Shown here in pieces: positions 35,053-43,794 of a stretch of DNA of 64,000 nt. The DNA is taken from positions 26,609-90,608 of the forward strand of contig JAFLVO010000005.1 in assembly GCA_022508245.1 (NCBI GenBank), written 5' to 3'. The position numbers and the translations under genes are program-made. The stretch is from Clostridiales bacterium (lineage in GTDB: Bacteria > Bacillota > Clostridia > Christensenellales > Borkfalkiaceae). Position 1 is the first letter of the stretch, and each line of letters opens with the position of its first letter. The notes below the pieces were generated by a model. It had not been told where the DNA came from. It did not search any database and saw only the letters and a program-made list of their open reading frames with translations.

Positions 35053-36054
35053 TTACTTCGTCATTGCTTCCTGCACTGCAACCGCAACTGCAACCGTTGC
35101 GCCGACCATAGGGTTGTTGCCCATACCGATAAGACCCATCATCTCAACGTGCGCGGGAACGGAGGAGGAGCCTGCAAACTGCGCGTCGGAGTGCATTCTG
35201 CCCATCGTATCTGTCATGCCGTAGGAGGAAGGACCTGCCGCCATGTTGTCGGGGTGAAGCGTTCTGCCCGTGCCGCCGCCGGATGCAACCGAGAAGTACT
35301 TCACGCCGTTCTCATTGCACCATTTTTTATAAGTTCCTGCAACGGGGTGCTGGAACCTCGTGGGGTTGGTGGAGTTACCCGTAATTGATACGGAAACGTT
35401 TTCGAGCTTCATAATTGCAACGCCTTCGGGAACGTTGTCTGCGCCGTAGCACCTTACCTTAGCGCGGGGACCGTCGGAGAACGCAACGCTGTCCGTGACC
35501 TTAACCGTCTCGGTGTAGGGGTCAAAGACCGTCCTGCAATAGGTAAAGCCGTTAATTCTCGAAATGATATAAGCTGCGTCCTTGCCGAGACCGTTTAAAA
35601 TAACTCTCAAGGGCTTTGTGCGAACCTTATTAGCATTTTCTGCAATCTTAATTGCGCCCTCTGCCGCCGCGAAGGATTCGTGACCTGCTAGGAAGCAGAA
35701 GCAGTCGGTCTCCTCGGAGAGAAGCATAGCGCCGAGGTTGCCGTGGCCCAAGCCTACCTTTCTGTTTTCTGCAACCGAACCTGGAATACAGAAGCTCTGA
35801 AGTCCGACGCCAATGAGTTCTGCCGCCTGATTGGCCTTTTTAGCGCCGCTCTTAATGGCGATAGCCGCACCTACGGTGTAAGCCCAGACTGCGTTTTCAA
35901 AGCAGATAGGCTGTGTTCCGCGAACGATTTTGTCTACGTCGATTCCCTTTGCAAGTGTAATATCTTTACACTCTTCGATAGTTTTAATGCCGTACTGTTT
36001 GAGTACGCCTAAAATTTTAGATTCACGTCTTTCATAGCTTTCAAAAAGCGCCAT
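35053..36054 (-). CDS. GGGtGRT protein
   Basis: A 333-residue cytoplasmic protein of the conserved GGGtGRT family, named after the motif that appears here as SGGGTGRT near residues 258-265. Other conserved blocks are GTQPICFENAVWAYTVG, GLGHGNLGAMLLSEETDCFCFLAGHESFAAAEGAI and GNSTNPTRFQHPVAGTYKKW. The function of the family is not established as far as I know. ATG 36054 is preferred, with GGAGG nine bases upstream; the TTG at 36063 overlaps the end of the previous gene. It is co-transcribed with an Fe-S scaffold-like gene, which suggests a metal or Fe-S-related job. Confidence 0.9.
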   Translation of the reverse strand: MALFESYERRESKILGVLKQYGIKTIEECKDITLAKGIDVDKIVRGTQPICFENAVWAYTVGAAIAIKSGAKKANQAAELIGVGLQSFCIPGSVAENRKVGLGHGNLGAMLLSEETDCFCFLAGHESFAAAEGAIKIAENANKVRTKPLRVILNGLGKDAAYIISRINGFTYCRTVFDPYTETVKVTDSVAFSDGPRAKVRCYGADNVPEGVAIMKLENVSVSITGNSTNPTRFQHPVAGTYKKWCNENGVKYFSVASGGGTGRTLHPDNMAAGPSSYGMTDTMGRMHSDAQFAGSSSVPAHVEMMGLIGMGNNPMVGATVAVAVAVQEAMTK

Positions 36055-36055
36055 C

Positions 36056-36781
36056 TTAGTCAACCTCCTTATCCGTTCTGGGGTCTATATGCTTAACAGC
36101 GCCGCTCTCTTTAGAGTATCTGCCGTAAGTGCCGATTGCCTGTTCGTATGCTTCGTTGGGAGAAAGACCTTTTTTAATGAAATCGGTCATTTTGCCGAGC
36201 GAAACGAACTTATAGCCGCAAACCTCGTCATTTTTATCAAGAGCGAGGGCAATAACGTAGCCCTCAGCCATTTCAAGGTATCTGACGCCCTTATACTTGG
36301 TGCCGTACATAGTACCAACCTGCGAGCGAAGTCCCTTGCCTAAATCCTCAAGTCCTGCGCCGACGGGAAGTCCGTCCTCGGAGAACGCAGACTGCGTTCT
36401 GCCGTAAACTATCTGCAAAAAGAGCTCGCGCATAGCGGTGTTGATAGCGTCGCACACGAGGTCGGTATTGAGCGCCTCTAAGATAGTCTTGCCGGGCAGA
36501 ATTTCCGCAGCCATAGCGGCGGAGTGGGTCATACCCGAGCAGCCTATGGTTTCAACTAAAGCCTCCTCGATAATACCGTCTTTGACGTTTAAAGAGAGCT
36601 TGCATGCACCCTGTTGAGGAGCGCACCAGCCGATGCCGTGAGTAAAACCTTTAATGTCCTTGATTTCTTTTGCCTGAACCCACGAGCCCTCCTCGGGGAT
36701 GGGAGCTGGGCCGTGTTCGAACTTGCCCGAAACGCCCTTGGCAACGCAAATCATATGTTCAATTTCTTTTGAATATTGCAT
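36056..36781 (-). CDS. Iron-sulfur cluster assembly scaffold-like protein (NifU/IscU N-terminal type)
   Basis: A 241-residue protein related to IscU/NifU scaffold domains: possible cluster ligands Cys53 and Cys60 (GWCAPQQGACKLSL), Cys81 (ETIGCSGMTHSAAMAAEI) and Cys110 (DLVCDAINTAM). The pattern of the GCSGMTHSAAM block matches the central IscU motif. The N-terminal lead-in and a ~100-residue C-terminal extension are longer than in plain IscU. ATG 36781 is chosen because GGAGG precedes it by eight bases; the ATG at 36796 would overlap that ribosome site. One base separates it from the GGGtGRT gene, with which it typically pairs. Confidence 0.85.
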   Translation of the reverse strand: MQYSKEIEHMICVAKGVSGKFEHGPAPIPEEGSWVQAKEIKDIKGFTHGIGWCAPQQGACKLSLNVKDGIIEEALVETIGCSGMTHSAAMAAEILPGKTILEALNTDLVCDAINTAMRELFLQIVYGRTQSAFSEDGLPVGAGLEDLGKGLRSQVGTMYGTKYKGVRYLEMAEGYVIALALDKNDEVCGYKFVSLGKMTDFIKKGLSPNEAYEQAIGTYGRYSKESGAVKHIDPRTDKEVD

Positions 36782-36813
36782 TACGATATCCTCCATTTTT
36801 ATTAACGTACCAT

Positions 36814-36842
36814 ATTATACCATGTCTTTGAAATGAATTCAA
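36814..36842 (-). promoter_or_regulatory. Sigma-A type promoter of the Fe-S scaffold/GGGtGRT operon
   Basis: On the minus strand TTGAAT (36842-36837), a 17-base spacer and TATAAT (36819-36814), 33 bases before the start codon. Confidence 0.7.
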
Positions 36843-36879
36843 CAATCGAGTGGGGAAAAACTCAAAAAAATTTTAATAA

Positions 36880-36922
36880 GGTCAAAAATGTTGTTTACTC
36901 AAGTAAAAAACGTTGTATAATT
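36880..36922 (+). promoter_or_regulatory. Possible promoter and CtsR half-site upstream of repeat A
   Basis: GTATAATTATA near 36914-36924 offers a -10, with TTTACT about 17 bases upstream as a weak -35, just before family I copy A and mcsA. GGTCAAA near 36880-36886 matches one half of the CtsR direct-repeat operator, but the second half is not there. Confidence 0.35.
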
Positions 36923-36939
36923 ATATTGAAAGATAATTA

Positions 36940-37120
36940 GTTCACGAAAATTTAATTCTATTCTGCGAATTGAATTTTCCGTGATTTTTAGAAACTATGT
37001 TTCTCTGCCCGCAATTTATAAGGGCAAACAAACATATAATTGCGGTCATTCACTTCCACGGAGGCGAAAGAATTCGCAAATTGGGTGCGAAAGGAAAAAG
37101 CGTGGTTTTTCCTTCCGCCG
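36940..37120 (+). repeat. Family I structured repeat, copy A (mcsA leader)
   Basis: Hairpin 1 TTAATTC/GAATTGA around TATTCTGC with outer TCACG/CGTGA; hairpin 2 AGAAAC/GTTTCT; stem 3 CCGCAATT/AATTGCGG enclosing GGGCAAAC; hairpin 4 GCGAA/TTCGC; linker AAATTGGGTGCG; hairpin 5 AAGGAAAAA/TTTTTCCTT with loop GCGTGG. It ends 47 bases before the mcsA start and no same-strand gene lies upstream, so here the element would be the 5' leader of mcsA-mcsB-clpC. Confidence 0.9.
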
Positions 37121-37167
37121 CAAAATTTATTATAATCTGCCCTAATTTATTATAAAAGGAAAATATT

Positions 37168-37665
37168 TTGAACATCTGTCAGCACTGTAAAAAGAATCCA
37201 GCTACCGTAAATTATGTTGAGATAATAAACGGCGAAAAATTCGAAAGCCACCTGTGCAAAAGCTGTCACGCCTCGCTGTACGGCGAGCTTCATTCCAAGA
37301 CCAACAGCGACGTCTGGGCGGGTCTTTTCGGTATTTCTGATGCCGAAATAAAGGTATGTCCCGTCTGCGGAACGACCTACGCTGACTACGAACGTACGGG
37401 GCTACTCGGCTGTGCAAGCTGTTACGATGTGTTTAAAGACGAGCTTCTTATAGCCATAAAACGCATACAGGGCGAAGTCCGCCATGTGGGGAAAGTGGGC
37501 ACGAACAAGGACGAGTTCGGGCTTCACCGTAGGCTCAAGACACTGCAGGAAGAGCTTGAAGTTGCGTTAAGGGAAAAGAGATTTAGCGACGCGGGCATAC
37601 TGCACAAGCGCATAAAAGAGATTACCAATACTCTTTTCGGTGCGGAAGGAGGGGACAATGACTGA
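37168..37665 (+). CDS. mcsA: McsA, activator of the protein arginine kinase
   Basis: McsA is a zinc-binding adaptor that activates the arginine kinase McsB, feeding damaged proteins to ClpCP. The 165-residue product has paired zinc motifs: Cys4-Cys7 with Cys30-Cys33, and Cys64-Cys67 with Cys82-Cys85. A UVR motif is at the C-terminus (LKTLQEELEVALREKRFSDAGILHKRIKEI). The start is TTG 37168 with AAAGGAAA upstream. ctsR, the usual first gene of this operon, is missing; a family I repeat takes the leader position. Confidence 0.93.
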   Translation: MNICQHCKKNPATVNYVEIINGEKFESHLCKSCHASLYGELHSKTNSDVWAGLFGISDAEIKVCPVCGTTYADYERTGLLGCASCYDVFKDELLIAIKRIQGEVRHVGKVGTNKDEFGLHRRLKTLQEELEVALREKRFSDAGILHKRIKEITNTLFGAEGGDND

Positions 37666-38668
37666 CAACTCCTGCGTAGTTTCAACCCGTGTAAGACTTG
37701 CCCGCAATTTAGAGGGCTATCCCTTTCCCTCGCATTTAAAGGACGAAAAGCAGGCGAAAGAAATTATTCGTCTTGTGGCGGCGGCGCTGTCCCGTCTTGA
37801 AGAGTTTCGGCTCTATCATATGGACTCAATTTCCAAAGAAAAGGCGCTTTCTTTAAAGGAAAACCACTTAATAAGCCCCAATTTAATAACCGGCAAGCAC
37901 ATTTCGGCGGCGCTAATAAACCACGAAGAGAGCGTCTCTGTAATGATAAACGAGGAGGACCACCTCAGAGAGCAGTGCATAGTAAAAGGGCTCGATTTGC
38001 GCCTTGCGTACGAGACGATGTCGGAGATAGACGCCAGCATTTCCCGCTCGATGAAATTTGCCTACGACGAACAGTTCGGCTATCTCACAGCCTGTCCCAC
38101 CAACCTCGGCACGGGTATGAGGGCATCGGTCATGATGTTCCTGCCGGCAATCACGCTTTGCGGGAAAATGCCCGAAGTAATACGCCTTCTCTATCCAAAA
38201 GGTCTTACTGTAAGAGGCATATACGGCGAGGGGAGCGAGGCAGAGGGCTATATGTACCAGATAAGCAACGAAATAACTCTTGGCGTCACAGAGGAGGAAA
38301 TTTTAGCCCGGGTAGAGAAGTTTGTCGGCAAAATAAGCGAGCTTGAGAGGGTGGAGCGCAATGCGCTTGCAAAGGGAGCAAACTGCCTTGAGCTGCGTGA
38401 CGAGTGTATGCGCTCATACGGTATTTTGACTAACTGCGCAAAGCTCTCCACAGACGAGCTCATCCGCCTTACAGCAAACGTAAAGCTTGGCGCATGCCTC
38501 GGATTTTCAAAGCTTGACGACGTATCGCTCATCGACGATTTAGTGGTAAAGATGAGACCTTCAAACATAAATTCGGCGGCGGAGCGCGAGCTTACACCCA
38601 TAGAGCGCGATGTATATCGAGCGCAATATACGGCAAAATATTTAAAAAAGATTTTCCAAAACGGTTAA
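37658..38668 (+). CDS. mcsB: Protein arginine kinase McsB
   Basis: McsB phosphorylates arginines on misfolded proteins and so tags them for ClpCP. The 336-residue product starts at ATG 37658 (GGAGG six bases upstream, inside the mcsA end); a longer frame from 37640 would bypass that site. The phosphagen-kinase motifs are intact: STRVRLARNLEGYPFP near residues 9-24, and the nucleotide loop CPTNLGTGMRASVMMFLPA near 146-164. The overlap with mcsA indicates coupled translation. Confidence 0.95.
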   Translation: MTDNSCVVSTRVRLARNLEGYPFPSHLKDEKQAKEIIRLVAAALSRLEEFRLYHMDSISKEKALSLKENHLISPNLITGKHISAALINHEESVSVMINEEDHLREQCIVKGLDLRLAYETMSEIDASISRSMKFAYDEQFGYLTACPTNLGTGMRASVMMFLPAITLCGKMPEVIRLLYPKGLTVRGIYGEGSEAEGYMYQISNEITLGVTEEEILARVEKFVGKISELERVERNALAKGANCLELRDECMRSYGILTNCAKLSTDELIRLTANVKLGACLGFSKLDDVSLIDDLVVKMRPSNINSAAERELTPIERDVYRAQYTAKYLKKIFQNG

Positions 38669-38688
38669 TTAAAGCATAGTGAGGAAGT

Positions 38689-41187
38689 ATGGATTATAAC
38701 AATAAATTTACAGACAATCTGCAACAGGTAATCTCGATTGCGGAGGAGGCGGCGCAGGTTTACGGAAGCAGCTACATCGGCAGCGAGCATATCGTATTTG
38801 CAATGCTCAACTGCTTCGGCTGCACGGCTTGCAAAATTTTGACCGCCTGCGGCGTAAAGGAAGCGGAGTACCGCGACTTTTTTGCCCGCTCCATTGACAA
38901 GGATTCCAACATAAGGGGCTACACACCCCGCACCAAGCACATGATAGAGCGCGCTATCGAGCTTTCGATGGATATCAACGGCGATTCCTCGCTTGCGGGA
39001 ACGGAACATATGCTCCTTGCCGTAATGTCATCCACCGAGTGCCTTGCGATGCGTATACTCTACGCGTTGGGCATAAATATGTCCACGCTTGCCGGCAGAC
39101 TGGAGCTTGCAATCAACGGCAACGCCGATATTAAAGAGGATGACGACGAGGACGTATTCGAGTCCTTTTTCGATATGAATCCCAAATCCCAGAGCAAGAA
39201 AGAGAATAAAAAGAGCTCAAGCTCGCTTTCAAAGGAAGTGCTGCAATACGGCGACGACTTGACTCAAAAGGCGCGCGAGGGCAAGATAGACCCCGTAATC
39301 GGCAGGAAGAAGGAGATAGAAAAGATTATTCAGGTTCTCTCCCGCCGCACTAAGAACAACCCCGTTCTGATAGGCGAACCGGGCGTTGGCAAGAGCGCCG
39401 TTGTCGAGGGGCTTGCGCAGGCAATAGTCAAAAACGAAGTGCCCGACCTTCTGAAGGACAAAATAGTATTTTCTCTCGACCTTGCCGGCATGGTTGCGGG
39501 CGCCAAATACAGGGGCGACTTTGAGGAAAGGCTCAAAAACGCCGTCAATTCCATAAAGAGCAAGGGCAACGTAATTTTATTTATAGACGAAATTCATCAG
39601 ATAGTGGGTGCGGGTGCCACCTCGGACGGCAATATGGACGCGGCAAACATATTAAAACCCATGCTTGCCCGCGGCGAACTGCAGACTATCGGCGCAACTA
39701 CCCTTGAAGAATATAGAAAATATATTGAAAAGGACGCCGCGCTTGAAAGACGTTTTACGCCCGTTCAGGTAGACGAACCCACGGTCGAAGATACGGTGGA
39801 AATTCTGCGCGGACTTCGCGACAGGTATGAAGCGCACCACAAGGTGGTAATATCCGACGAGGCAATAATTGCGGCGGCGACCCTCTCGGACAGATATATT
39901 ACCGACAGATTTTTGCCCGACAAGGCGATTGACCTCATAGACGAGGCGGCTTCACGCGCCCGTCTCAACAGCCTTAAAAGTCCTGACGAGGTAAAGGAGC
40001 TTGAAGAAAAGCTCAAAAGGCTCAACCTTGAAAAGAACAAGGCGGCAAAGGGCGAAAATTATTATCAGGCACAAAAGCTCGTCGACGAAATGACCGAAAT
40101 TCAGGAAAAAATCAAAAAGCTCAATTCCGAGTGGAAAGGCGAAAAGCAGACTACCGCACCCTATATCGGCTCAAACGAAATTGCCGAAATAGTCAGTGGC
40201 TGGACGGGTGTTCCCGTAGTTAAGCTCACCGAGCAGGAGAGTGAAAAGCTCTTGCACCTCGAAGAAAATCTCCATAAGCGTATAATAGGTCAGGACGAGG
40301 CGGTTACGGCAATTTCAAAGGCAATCCGCCGTGCAAGGGCGGGGCTCAACGAACCCAACAAGCCCATAGGCTCGTTCATATTCGTAGGACCCACGGGCGT
40401 GGGTAAAACCGACCTCGCAAAGTCGCTTGCTGAGGAAATGTTCGGCGACGAAAAGCTTATGATAAGGCTTGATATGTCGGAGTTTATGGAAAAGCACTCG
40501 GTATCCAAGCTCATAGGCGCTCCTCCGGGATATATCGGCTACGACGATAACAACGGCGGTCAGCTCACAGAGCGCGTCCGCAGAAAGCCGTACAGCGTGG
40601 TGCTTTTCGATGAGGTCGAAAAAGCGCACCCCGACGTATTTAACGTACTTTTGCAGATACTCGACGACGGTAGACTTACCGACAGCAAGGGCAGGGTAAT
40701 TAACTTCAAAAATACCATAATTATTATGACTTCTAACGTCGGAGCAAGCCAGATTAAGAAGATGTCCAACTTCGGCTTTACCTCGGGCGACGAGGCAGAC
40801 GCGGGCTACGACAGAATGAAAGACAATATCAACGAGGCGCTGAAAGAGCAATTCAAACCCGAGTTCTTAAACAGACTTGACGACATAATAGTGTTCCGTA
40901 AGCTCTCCAAAGAGGAGGCGGGAGAAATTTGCCGTAAGATTATAGAGGGACTGTCCGAAAGACTCAAAGACAGAAGTATAAAGCTTGTCGTAACAGATGA
41001 GGCTATGGATAAGCTTTTGGACGAAGGATACAGCGATATGTACGGCGCAAGACCTTTAAAAAGGGTCGTTCAAAAGCGCATAGAAGACAGACTTTCGGAC
41101 GAAATTCTGGCAGGACATATCCTGCACGGCGAAACTGTCACAGTTGGAGTAATCGACGGAGAGCTTGTTTTCCGCTCCGAAAAATAA
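38689..41187 (+). CDS. clpC: ATP-dependent Clp protease ATPase subunit ClpC
   Basis: ClpC is the AAA+ unfoldase that binds phosphoarginine-tagged proteins and feeds them to ClpP. The 832-residue product has the N domain (residues 1-145, two repeats), first AAA+ module with Walker [10 protein letters not shown] near 223 and Walker [11 protein letters not shown], a middle coiled-coil region with a UVR-like stretch ([19 protein letters not shown]), and second AAA+ module with GPTGVGKTD near 565 and [16 protein letters not shown]. The operon order mcsA-mcsB-clpC is standard; a terminator follows. Confidence 0.96.
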   Translation: MDYNNKFTDNLQQVISIAEEAAQVYGSSYIGSEHIVFAMLNCFGCTACKILTACGVKEAEYRDFFARSIDKDSNIRGYTPRTKHMIERAIELSMDINGDSSLAGTEHMLLAVMSSTECLAMRILYALGINMSTLAGRLELAINGNADIKEDDDEDVFESFFDMNPKSQSKKENKKSSSSLSKEVLQYGDDLTQKAREGKIDPVIGRKKEIEKIIQVLSRRTKNNPVLIGEPGVGKSAVVEGLAQAIVKNEVPDLLKDKIVFSLDLAGMVAGAKYRGDFEERLKNAVNSIKSKGNVILFIDEIHQIVGAGATSDGNMDAANILKPMLARGELQTIGATTLEEYRKYIEKDAALERRFTPVQVDEPTVEDTVEILRGLRDRYEAHHKVVISDEAIIAAATLSDRYITDRFLPDKAIDLIDEAASRARLNSLKSPDEVKELEEKLKRLNLEKNKAAKGENYYQAQKLVDEMTEIQEKIKKLNSEWKGEKQTTAPYIGSNEIAEIVSGWTGVPVVKLTEQESEKLLHLEENLHKRIIGQDEAVTAISKAIRRARAGLNEPNKPIGSFIFVGPTGVGKTDLAKSLAEEMFGDEKLMIRLDMSEFMEKHSVSKLIGAPPGYIGYDDNNGGQLTERVRRKPYSVVLFDEVEKAHPDVFNVLLQILDDGRLTDSKGRVINFKNTIIIMTSNVGASQIKKMSNFGFTSGDEADAGYDRMKDNINEALKEQFKPEFLNRLDDIIVFRKLSKEEAGEICRKIIEGLSERLKDRSIKLVVTDEAMDKLLDEGYSDMYGARPLKRVVQKRIEDRLSDEILAGHILHGETVTVGVIDGELVFRSEK

Positions 41188-41200
41188 ATATAAAATATAG

Positions 41201-41228
41201 GCCCGCGAATAACTGTCGCGGGCTTTTA
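41201..41228 (+). terminator. Terminator after clpC
   Basis: Hairpin GCCCGCGA-ATAACTG-TCGCGGGC followed by TTTT. Confidence 0.8.
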
Positions 41229-41234
41229 AAATGT

Positions 41235-41375
41235 CGTTATTTAAGGCATATATAGGGGGTAATTACAATTTTACCTTAAAAAGTAATTGCGGCATATATA
41301 GGGGGCAATTTAAATTTTTATATTTACCATTTTAAATAAAAACCCCGTTATTTGAGGCATATATGGGGGGTAATT
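41235..41375 (+). repeat. Short family IV repeat, three copies
   Basis: Copies at 41235-41264, 41282-41310 and 41346-41375 share the core GGCATATAT(A/G)GGGGG followed by (T/C)AATT, most preceded by CGTTATTT. They are spaced 47 and 64 bases apart and diverge in their outer parts. They lie downstream of both clpC and the converging amidase gene. Confidence 0.8.
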
Positions 41376-41391
41376 TAAAAAATAAGCAATT

Positions 41392-42084
41392 TCAGCCGTA
41401 GAAAGCGACTGCTCCTTTGAATATGGCGTAGGCAATTTTTTTCTGGTAGTCCTCTGAATTTAAAAGTCTGTCGTCCTCGCCGTTGGATAAAAATCCGCAC
41501 TCAACTATTACCGAGGGACTATCCGTGCATTTGAGCATAAAGTAGTCGCCAGTAAGCGCAGTATTTTTGGAAACACATTCCTCCATATTGTTTATGGATT
41601 TTTGAATACAGTTTGCAAGCTCGCGTCCGACCCCGCTGTTTTTATCGAAGAACACCGTACCGCCCCTGCGGGAGGGAATGGGGCAAAAATTCTGGTGCAC
41701 TGAAATTACCATATCGGCGTTGCAGCTTTCGATAATTTCCTTGCGCTTTTGCATATCCCGCTTTTTGAACCCTCTTGAAGAGCTCCCGTACAGTCCGCCG
41801 TTGTTCGTGCGTGTCATAACCACTTTAAACCCCGCGGCAATAAAGTAGCTTTTAAGCTGCCTTGAAATTGCAAGGTTAATATCGCTCTCTTTAGACGAGG
41901 TGGCAACGCCTACAACTCCCGCGTCAATTCCGCCGTGTCCCGCGTCGATTACAATTACTTTTTCGCCCTGATTAAAGGTCTCGCTGGCTGCGCCTGCGCC
42001 GCAGATAACGCCCAAAAGTGCGCCCGTAAAAATTATGACTGCGGCAATAATTAAAACTCTTTTTTTAGCAATTATTATTTTCAC
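41392..42084 (-). CDS. cwlD: N-acetylmuramoyl-L-alanine amidase, CwlD-like
   Basis: A zinc amidase of the Amidase_3 family that removes peptide side chains from peptidoglycan; CwlD is the member needed for spore cortex delta-lactam formation. The protein has an N-terminal membrane anchor (VLIIAAVIIFTGALLGVICG) and an outside catalytic domain. Zinc and catalytic residues are visible in IDAGHGGIDAG, the SKESDINLAIS Glu, SVHQNF and VIVECGFLSN. I placed the start at GTG 42084, just before the anchor; a longer frame from 42162 would overlap the divergent mrnC gene. Neither has a clear ribosome site. The cwlD assignment rests on length and domain layout. Confidence 0.85.
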   Translation of the reverse strand: MKIIIAKKRVLIIAAVIIFTGALLGVICGAGAASETFNQGEKVIVIDAGHGGIDAGVVGVATSSKESDINLAISRQLKSYFIAAGFKVVMTRTNNGGLYGSSSRGFKKRDMQKRKEIIESCNADMVISVHQNFCPIPSRRGGTVFFDKNSGVGRELANCIQKSINNMEECVSKNTALTGDYFMLKCTDSPSVIVECGFLSNGEDDRLLNSEDYQKKIAYAIFKGAVAFYG

Positions 42085-42126
42085 AGTATATAGTATGGAA
42101 TAATTGCTTTTTTTATGAATAAGTGG

Positions 42127-42132
42127 TATAAT
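42127..42132 (+). promoter_or_regulatory. Extended -10 element next to the mrnC start
   Basis: TGGTATAAT ends ten bases before the mrnC ATG, and no ribosome site is visible between them, so the transcript would have almost no leader. Confidence 0.45.
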
Positions 42133-42142
42133 TTGTAAGAGT

Positions 42143-42529
42143 ATGATAAGTTTGTTTGACACAATTCCGCCCGATAAGGCGAGAGTGATAAGTCCCGTAA
42201 CCCTTGCGTTCGTAGGCGACGCAGTTTACTCTCTCTACGTCCGGCAGAAATTGGTGCTTTTACACGACTATACCCCCAACGAGCTTCAAAAGCATACTTC
42301 TAAAGAAGTTTCGGCGCACGGTCAGAACACTCTTTTGGAGCGTGTGCTTCCAAAGCTTTCGGAGGAGGAGCAGGGGATATTCAAACGGGGCAGAAACGCA
42401 AAAAAATCGACGCGCAGCAAGAGCGCAAGTGTGTACGAATACAACAACTCCACGGGTATAGAGGCGGTACTCGGCTACCTCTATTTGAGCGGACAGTACG
42501 ACAGAATTTCCTGTCTTTTGAGCGAGTAA
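42143..42529 (+). CDS. mrnC: Mini-ribonuclease III
   Basis: Mini-RNase III matures the 23S rRNA ends in Bacillota. The 128-residue product has only the RNase III catalytic fold, no RNA-binding domain: VTLAFVGDAVYSLYVRQKL near residues 19-37 carries the catalytic Asp, and STGIEAVLGYLYLSGQYDRI near 103-122 the second motif. It begins a compact operon with rlmB, sigH, dnaX, ybaB and recR; rlmB follows after one base. Confidence 0.94.
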   Translation: MISLFDTIPPDKARVISPVTLAFVGDAVYSLYVRQKLVLLHDYTPNELQKHTSKEVSAHGQNTLLERVLPKLSEEEQGIFKRGRNAKKSTRSKSASVYEYNNSTGIEAVLGYLYLSGQYDRISCLLSE

Positions 42530-42530
42530 A

Positions 42531-43241
42531 ATGAAAATAGAGGGCAGAAACGCCGTTTTGGAGCTTTTAAAGACCGACAAAACGGTAGATAAAATTTTAA
42601 TAGTCAAAAACCCGCAGGGCGTGCTTAATAAAATCTTTTCGGAGGCGCGCAAAAAAGGCATACGCGTGCAGTTCGTCGACGAGCGCGCACTGAATAGAGA
42701 GAGCGCCGAAAAGAGGCATCAGGGCGTAATAGCTTTCACTTCAGACTTCAGATATTCTTCGTTGGACGAAATTTTATCTTCGGTTGAAGATGGAAAGGGT
42801 CTTATAATTCTCTGCGACGGAATAGAGGACGTGCACAACCTCGGCTCAATCATAAGGGTTGCCGAGTGCGTAGGCGCAAACGGCGTAATAATCCCCGCAA
42901 ACAACTCTGCGAGCGTCACGGAGGCGGTCGTGCGCATTTCGGCGGGCGCCGCCGAGCATATGAAGGTTGCAAAGGTAAATTCCTTGAACCGCACAGTTGA
43001 CGAACTCAAAAAACGCGGTTTTTGGCTGTACGCATTGGAGGCGGACGGCAAAAGCATTTACGAAAGCGATTTAAGCGGCAATGTTGCGCTTATTATCGGC
43101 GGCGAGGACAGCGGAGTTAAAAAGCTTACCCGTGAAAAGTGCGACTTCACGCTCGCCTTGCCCTTATACGGCAGTGTAAACTCACTCAACGCCTCGGTTG
43201 CTTTGGGAATAGCAGCGTATGAAGTGGTAAGAAGAAGATGA
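42531..43241 (+). CDS. rlmB: 23S rRNA (guanosine-2'-O)-methyltransferase, RlmB/TrmH family
   Basis: A SPOUT-class SAM-dependent methyltransferase that modifies the ribose of a guanosine in 23S rRNA. The 236-residue product has an N-terminal substrate-binding domain (residues 1-75, starting MKIEGRNAVLELL) and the knotted catalytic domain with LCDGIEDVHNLGSIIRVAE near 100-118, IIGGEDSGVKKLTREKCD near 184-202 and GSVNSLNASVALGIAAYEV near 210-230. The last two are the SAM-binding knot. Its stop overlaps the sigH start (ATGA). Confidence 0.93.
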   Translation: MKIEGRNAVLELLKTDKTVDKILIVKNPQGVLNKIFSEARKKGIRVQFVDERALNRESAEKRHQGVIAFTSDFRYSSLDEILSSVEDGKGLIILCDGIEDVHNLGSIIRVAECVGANGVIIPANNSASVTEAVVRISAGAAEHMKVAKVNSLNRTVDELKKRGFWLYALEADGKSIYESDLSGNVALIIGGEDSGVKKLTREKCDFTLALPLYGSVNSLNASVALGIAAYEVVRRR

Positions 43242-43792
43242 CGGACGAAGAACTCGTATTATCCGCGAAAAGCGGCAATAAAGGGGCAGAGGAGCTGCTT
43301 TTAAACAAATATACCCCCCTCGTAAAGGCGATTGCCGCCCGCTTTTTTCTCGTTGGCGGCGAGAGCGAGGACTTGGTTCAGGAGGGAATGGTGGGGCTAT
43401 ACTCTGCCATAAACGGCTATAATAAAGAGGGCGCAAATTTTTCCACTTACGCCTATACTTGCATACGCAACGCCGTGGTGGACGCGATTAAAAAATCGAG
43501 CGGCAACAAAAACTCGGCTTTGAACAACTTCGTGCCGATAGTTGAAATAGGCGACGAACTCTCTTCCGTAAATCCCGAGGATGAGATAATACTTCAGGAG
43601 AGCCGCCGCGAATTTTTACAGAAAATTTCAAAGGATTTGTCCTCGCTCGAATTTAAAGTTGCGGTTATGTATCTCGACGGGATGAGTGTCGGCGAAATTT
43701 CTTCCGCCCTTCAAAAGGAGCAAAAAAGCGTATCCAACGCCCTCTCCCGCGCCAAATCCAAGCTTGTAAAGCAGTATAACATAAAGGAGTAA
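43238..43792 (+). CDS. sigH: RNA polymerase sigma factor of the SigH type
   Basis: A 184-residue sigma-70 family factor. Region 2 is clear (FFLVGGESEDLVQEGMVGLYSAINGY near residues 36-62, then FSTYAYTCIRNAVVDAIKK), and region 4 has MYLDGMSVGEISSALQKEQKSVSNALSRAKSKL. The spacing, the VGGESEDLVQEGM motif and the place after mrnC-rlmB all fit SigH, which turns on transition-state and early sporulation genes in Bacillota. rae1 (yacP), often between rlmB and sigH, is absent here. Confidence 0.92.
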   Translation: MTDEELVLSAKSGNKGAEELLLNKYTPLVKAIAARFFLVGGESEDLVQEGMVGLYSAINGYNKEGANFSTYAYTCIRNAVVDAIKKSSGNKNSALNNFVPIVEIGDELSSVNPEDEIILQESRREFLQKISKDLSSLEFKVAVMYLDGMSVGEISSALQKEQKSVSNALSRAKSKLVKQYNIKE

Positions 43793-43794
43793 AA

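Noticed and set aside
41235..41375. Regularly spaced short repeats that look like a small CRISPR array
   Set aside because: Only three units, units diverge from each other, spacers are unequal (17 and 35 bases) and AT-rich, and there are no cas genes nearby. Similar units occur elsewhere without array form.
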